Below, one piece after another: positions 63,355-64,000 of a stretch of 64,000 nucleotides of DNA. The notes beneath the pieces are model-generated. The model was not told the DNA's origin. It saw nothing but the letters and a program-made list of their open reading frames with translations, and did not search any database. Position 1 is the first letter of the stretch, and the number at the start of each line of letters is the position of its first letter. The stretch comes from Pseudomonas sp. 8AS (GTDB lineage Bacteria > Pseudomonadota > Gammaproteobacteria > Pseudomonadales > Pseudomonadaceae). Both the position numbers and the translations under genes were made by a program. The stretch is from NCBI RefSeq assembly GCF_902506505.1, contig NZ_LR733406.1, positions 2,340,825 to 2,404,824 of the forward strand. The letters are read 5' to 3'.

Positions 63355-64000
<646 letters not shown>

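Overview
The window reads as a chromosomal segment of a high-GC gammaproteobacterium, almost certainly Pseudomonas. Three blocks keep gene orders that I recall from P. aeruginosa: pyrC-rnt / motY / argG-gloA, the rsxABCDGE-nth-PA3496 operon, and the minor-pilin cluster pilV-W-X-Y1. Short palindromic REP-type repeats typical of Pseudomonas recur between genes. Species cannot be assigned from this sequence alone.

Layout. 1-4.3 kb: a quinone oxidoreductase (cut by the window edge), sulfite/nitrite reductase cysI with its DUF934 partner, an iron-regulated bfd and a small lipoprotein. 4.3-12.1 kb: a nitrate-sensing and nitrate-uptake region. nasS-nasT encode a nitrate sensor and an ANTAR RNA-binding antiterminator, and nrtA-nrtB-nrtD encode a nitrate ABC importer. 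Both transcription units start at a near-consensus sigma-54 promoter. Each is followed by two hairpins with AxxGxx hexaloops, the second overlapping an intrinsic terminator. This is the architecture expected of a NasT-controlled attenuator. 12.1-16.3 kb: rnt, pyrC, motY, argG.

16.5-26.2 kb is a roughly 9.6-kb island between two 396-bp direct repeats (argG 3' end plus gloA 5' end, two mismatches). It carries a tightly overlapping seven-gene operon: HAD-UbiA fusion, DprE1-like oxidase, DprE2-like reductase, membrane glycosyltransferase, extended SDR, FAD oxidoreductase and GtrA. It looks like a lipid-linked D-arabinofuranose pathway comparable to the mycobacterial one. A complete IS1595-family insertion sequence with an 8-bp target duplication sits at its right edge. 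The left gloA copy is truncated; the right copy is intact.

26.4-34 kb: gloA, a PA3496-family protein, nth and the Rnf/Rsx electron-transport complex. 34.1-40.4 kb: minor pilins and the PilY1 adhesin. 40.4-44.5 kb: metG, apbC/mrp, dcd. 44.6-49.9 kb: an operon of AI-2E transporter, OprM-type channel, HlyD-type adaptor, DUF2955 membrane protein and a two-TM potassium-channel-like protein. 50-54 kb: nadE and a GGDEF/EAL protein with a degenerate GGDEF site. 54-59 kb: putA and putP. 59.3-62.5 kb: a sigma-54-driven operon of circularly permuted ATP-grasp, alpha-E and transglutaminase-like proteins.

62.5-64 kb is accessory DNA: two integron-type gene cassettes (a 119-aa protein of unknown function and a GIY-YIG protein), a complete 77-bp attC between them, and IS1111-type ends interrupting the flanking attC sites on both sides. 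The beginning of an IS110/IS1111 transposase runs off the right edge.
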